Assembly (NCBI RefSeq): GCF_013408245.1
Contig: NZ_JACBYS010000011.1
Location: forward strand, 21,375-85,374
Length of the DNA: 64,000 nt
Direction: 5' to 3'
Origin: Duganella sp. 1224
GTDB lineage: Bacteria > Pseudomonadota > Gammaproteobacteria > Burkholderiales > Burkholderiaceae_D
The translations under genes were made by a program, and so were the position numbers. Under the pieces are notes generated by a model. That model was not told where the DNA came from. It did no database searches and saw only the letters and a program-made list of their open reading frames with translations. Shown here piece by piece: positions 62,127 through 64,000 of the stretch (its first letter is position 1; each line of letters starts with the position of its first letter).

Positions 62127-63241
62127 GCATTCCCTTCCTCGACCTGAAAGCCATCAACCTCACCCAGCAGGACGACATCGAACAGGCGATGCGCCGCGTG
62201 CTGCATTCCGGCTGGTACGTGCTGGGCAAGGAAGTGGCGGCGTTTGAAGCGGCGTTTGCCGCCTACTGCGGCACCCGGCACGCGATCGGCGTGGCCAACG
62301 GCCTGGACGCCATCTTCCTGCTGCTGAAAGCCTGGGACATCGGCCCCGGCGACGAAGTCATCGTGCCGAGCAACACCTACATCGCCACCTGGCTGGCCGC
62401 CTCGCACTGCGGCGCCACGCCGGTGCCGGTGGAACCGGTCGAAGGCACCTACAACCTCGACCCGGCGCGCGTCGAAGCCGCCATCACGCCGCGCACCCGC
62501 GCCATCATCCCGGTGCACCTGTACGGCCAGGCGGCCGACATGGACCCGCTGATGGCGCTGGCGGAAAAGCACAAGCTCAAGGTGATCGAAGACGGCGCCC
62601 AGGCGCACGGCGCGCTGTACCGCGGCCGCAAGGTCGGCGCGCTGGGCCACGCCGCCGCCTTCAGCTTCTACCCTGGCAAGAACCTGGGCGCGCTGGGCGA
62701 TGCCGGCGGCATCACCACCGACGACGACGACCTGGCGCACAAGCTGCGTACGCTGCGCAACTACGGCTCGCAGAAGAAATACCACAACGAAGTGGCCGGC
62801 TACAACTCGCGGCTGGACGAGTTGCAGGCCGCCGTGCTGTCGGCCAAGCTGCCGGCGCTGGACGGCCAGAACCGCGCCCGCGCCGCCATCGCCGCCATCT
62901 ATGACGAAGGCCTGGCCGGCATCGCCAGCCTGCGCCTGCCGCTCGTGCCCGCGTGGGCCGAACCGGTATGGCACCTGTACGTGGTGCGCCACCCGCAACG
63001 CGACGCCCTGGCCGCCAAGCTGGCCGAGGCCGGCGTCGGCACGCTGGTGCACTACCCGCTGCCGCCCCACCTGCAGCCGGCCTATGCCGAACTCGGCCTG
63101 GCCGAAGGCACGCTGCCGGTGTCGGAGGCCATCCATCGCGAAGTGCTGAGCCTGCCGATGGGCCCGACCATGACCGCCGACGAGGCGCGCCAGGTGGTGG
63201 CCGCCGTGCGCGCCGCCATCGCCGCACTGGACGCCGCATGA
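62123..63241 (+). CDS. DegT/DnrJ/EryC1-family sugar aminotransferase (FdtB/QdtB-like)
   Basis: A 372-residue PLP-dependent aminotransferase starting MSIPFLDLKAINLTQQDDIE. Key motifs are HAIGVANGLDAIFLLLKAWD, VIVPSNTYIATWLAASHCGA, VIEDGAQAHGALYRGRKVGA and the cofactor lysine K186 in FSFYPGKNLGALGDAGG, then RNYGSQKKYHNEVAGYNSRL. It should aminate the 3-keto sugar made by the preceding isomerase, giving dTDP-3-amino-3,6-dideoxyhexose for acetylation. It overlaps both neighbours by 4 nt, so three genes are translationally coupled. Confidence 0.94.
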   Translation: MSIPFLDLKAINLTQQDDIEQAMRRVLHSGWYVLGKEVAAFEAAFAAYCGTRHAIGVANGLDAIFLLLKAWDIGPGDEVIVPSNTYIATWLAASHCGATPVPVEPVEGTYNLDPARVEAAITPRTRAIIPVHLYGQAADMDPLMALAEKHKLKVIEDGAQAHGALYRGRKVGALGHAAAFSFYPGKNLGALGDAGGITTDDDDLAHKLRTLRNYGSQKKYHNEVAGYNSRLDELQAAVLSAKLPALDGQNRARAAIAAIYDEGLAGIASLRLPLVPAWAEPVWHLYVVRHPQRDALAAKLAEAGVGTLVHYPLPPHLQPAYAELGLAEGTLPVSEAIHREVLSLPMGPTMTADEARQVVAAVRAAIAALDAA

Positions 63242-63795
63242 GCGCGCCGCGCTATGTGAAGCCGAAAGCGGTGCGCGGGCACAAGCTGATGTTCCGCGAC
63301 GCCACCGTCGACGACGCCGAATTCATCCTGTCGCTGCGCACCGACGAGACCAAGAACCGCTACCTGTCCGCCACCTCGTCCGACGTGCAGCAGCAGCGCG
63401 ACTGGCTGACCCGTTACGCCGCCGACGACAGCCAGATCTACTTCATCATCTGCACGCTGGACGGCCAGCCAGTCGGCACGGTGCGGCTGTACGACCAGCA
63501 GGGCGATTCCTTCTGCTGGGGTTCCTGGATCAAGAGCGACGACGCGCCCAGCGGCTTTGGCGTGGAATCGGCGCTGATCATCTACGACTTCGCGCTGCAA
63601 CTGGGCTTTACGCGCTCGCACTTCCAGGTCAGCAAGGGCAATGACGGCGTCATCAGCTTCCACCTGCGCTTCGGCGCGGTCCAGGTGGCGGAGTTGGAGA
63701 CCGAGTACCACTACGAAATGAGCCACGACGCCATCCTCGGCGCGCTGGCGCAATACCGCAAGTTCCTGCCGGACGGCGCCAAGGTCGCGTTCTAG
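63238..63795 (+). CDS. GNAT-family N-acetyltransferase
   Basis: A 185-residue GNAT protein starting MSAPRYVKPKAVRGHKLMFR. Family layout: LMFRDATVDDAEFILSLRTD at the N-terminus, IYFIICTLDGQPVGTVRLYD in the core beta strands, then SGFGVESALIIYDFALQLGF, RSHFQVSKGNDGVISFHLRF and GAVQVAELETEYHYEMSHD. This RimJ/PseH-like form often acylates amino sugars in glycan pathways. It overlaps the aminotransferase gene by ATGA and is the last gene before a terminator, so it may give a second acetylation option or modify another amino group on the glycan. Confidence 0.88.
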   Translation: MSAPRYVKPKAVRGHKLMFRDATVDDAEFILSLRTDETKNRYLSATSSDVQQQRDWLTRYAADDSQIYFIICTLDGQPVGTVRLYDQQGDSFCWGSWIKSDDAPSGFGVESALIIYDFALQLGFTRSHFQVSKGNDGVISFHLRFGAVQVAELETEYHYEMSHDAILGALAQYRKFLPDGAKVAF

Positions 63796-63831
63796 GCGCA
63801 TTTTTCCATCTTCGAAAATTTCGACAATAAG

Positions 63832-63852
63832 GCGGAAAGTTTTCCGCTTTTT
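63832..63852 (+). terminator. Rho-independent terminator of the glycosylation operon
   Basis: GCGGAAA (63832-63838) pairs with TTTCCGC (63841-63847) across a 2-nt loop centre and is followed by TTTTT and more T-rich sequence. It lies 36 nt after the GNAT stop codon and ends the glycosyltransferase-sugar operon. Confidence 0.8.
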
Positions 63853-63941
63853 GTTTGCTGTGCGCTCACGGATAATGCATTCCAACGCAGCGCCAACAAG
63901 GCGCAACCAATCGAAATTTTTGAATTTACGGAGAATACATC

Positions 63942-64000
63942 ATGCCTACCGCCATCGCCCAACCAGGTCAAACCCTGCTGAACCCGACCAACCACACGCT
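63942..64000 (+). CDS. Start of a gene cut by the window edge (possible isochorismatase-like hydrolase)
   Basis: ATG at 63942 is preceded by a good ribosome-binding site (ACGGAGAATACATC). The first codons read MPTAIAQPGQTLLNPTNHTL and run off the end. This short N-terminus resembles, from memory, cysteine hydrolases of the YcaC/isochorismatase type, but 20 residues are too few to be sure. It follows the terminator of the glycan operon and is therefore a separate unit. Confidence 0.5.
   Translation, partial: MPTAIAQPGQTLLNPTNHT

Overview
The window is a GC-rich chromosomal segment that begins at the replication-origin locus. The order yidC-yidD-rnpA-rpmH | dnaA-dnaN-gyrB, the DUF4148 protein, the Eco29kI-like restriction system and the general protein make-up point to a betaproteobacterium, most likely Oxalobacteraceae (Massilia/Duganella/Janthinobacterium type). 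That placement is inference from gene content, not a database match.

Layout. 1-7.8 kb: origin-proximal housekeeping genes, leftward yidC-yidD-rnpA-rpmH and rightward dnaA-dnaN-gyrB, with a probable oriC between them. 7.8-12.2 kb: a lower-GC defence island. It holds a 5'-truncated C5-cytosine methyltransferase that abuts a 5'-truncated plus-strand fragment, then a Vsr nick endonuclease and a convergent methyltransferase/Eco29kI-type GIY-YIG endonuclease pair. 12.3-23.1 kb: a type VI secretion effector module, all leftward (VgrG, Tle3-like lipase, Tla3-like adaptor, PAAR tip), a decayed stretch and an isolated tssF-tssG pair. No other T6SS core gene is present. 23-30.4 kb: a stress protein, a DJ-1/PfpI protein, a periplasmic binding protein, and an HxlR-regulated tripartite efflux system (HlyD, DHA2 MFS, divergent NodT-type outer-membrane lipoprotein).

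30.4-36.8 kb: one tightly packed leftward operon. It encodes an isoquinoline-oxidoreductase-like molybdoenzyme (2Fe-2S and Mo subunits), SoxX-Y-Z-A, a small cytochrome c and a flavocytochrome-c-type flavoprotein. SoxB and SoxCD are absent. 36.9-46.4 kb: ompW behind an FNR-like box, two chemoreceptors in opposite orientation, a lipoprotein, a DUF4148 protein, an M28 peptidase, a thioredoxin-fold protein, folE and nudC.

46.6-63.9 kb is the most unusual part. A 3430-residue protein is built almost wholly of about 390 tandem octapeptides of the form A-L-[S/T/G]-[T/S]-x-Q-[I/L/V]-x and ends in a Ca2+-binding Asp/Gly-rich domain typical of type I secreted proteins. Downstream on the same strand lie a 1067-residue fusion (TPR, GT41 O-GlcNAc-transferase-like, GT2, methyltransferase), a second GT2, a WxcM-like acetyltransferase/ketoisomerase, a DegT aminotransferase and a GNAT. 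The inferred system is a giant Ser/Thr-rich secreted repeat protein with a linked glycosylation cassette supplying and attaching a dTDP-3-acetamido-3,6-dideoxyhexose-type sugar. Two perfect palindromes of 90 and 87 nt with nearly the same arms lie at 43.6 kb and 56.95 kb. The second separates the giant gene from the glycosyltransferase genes.
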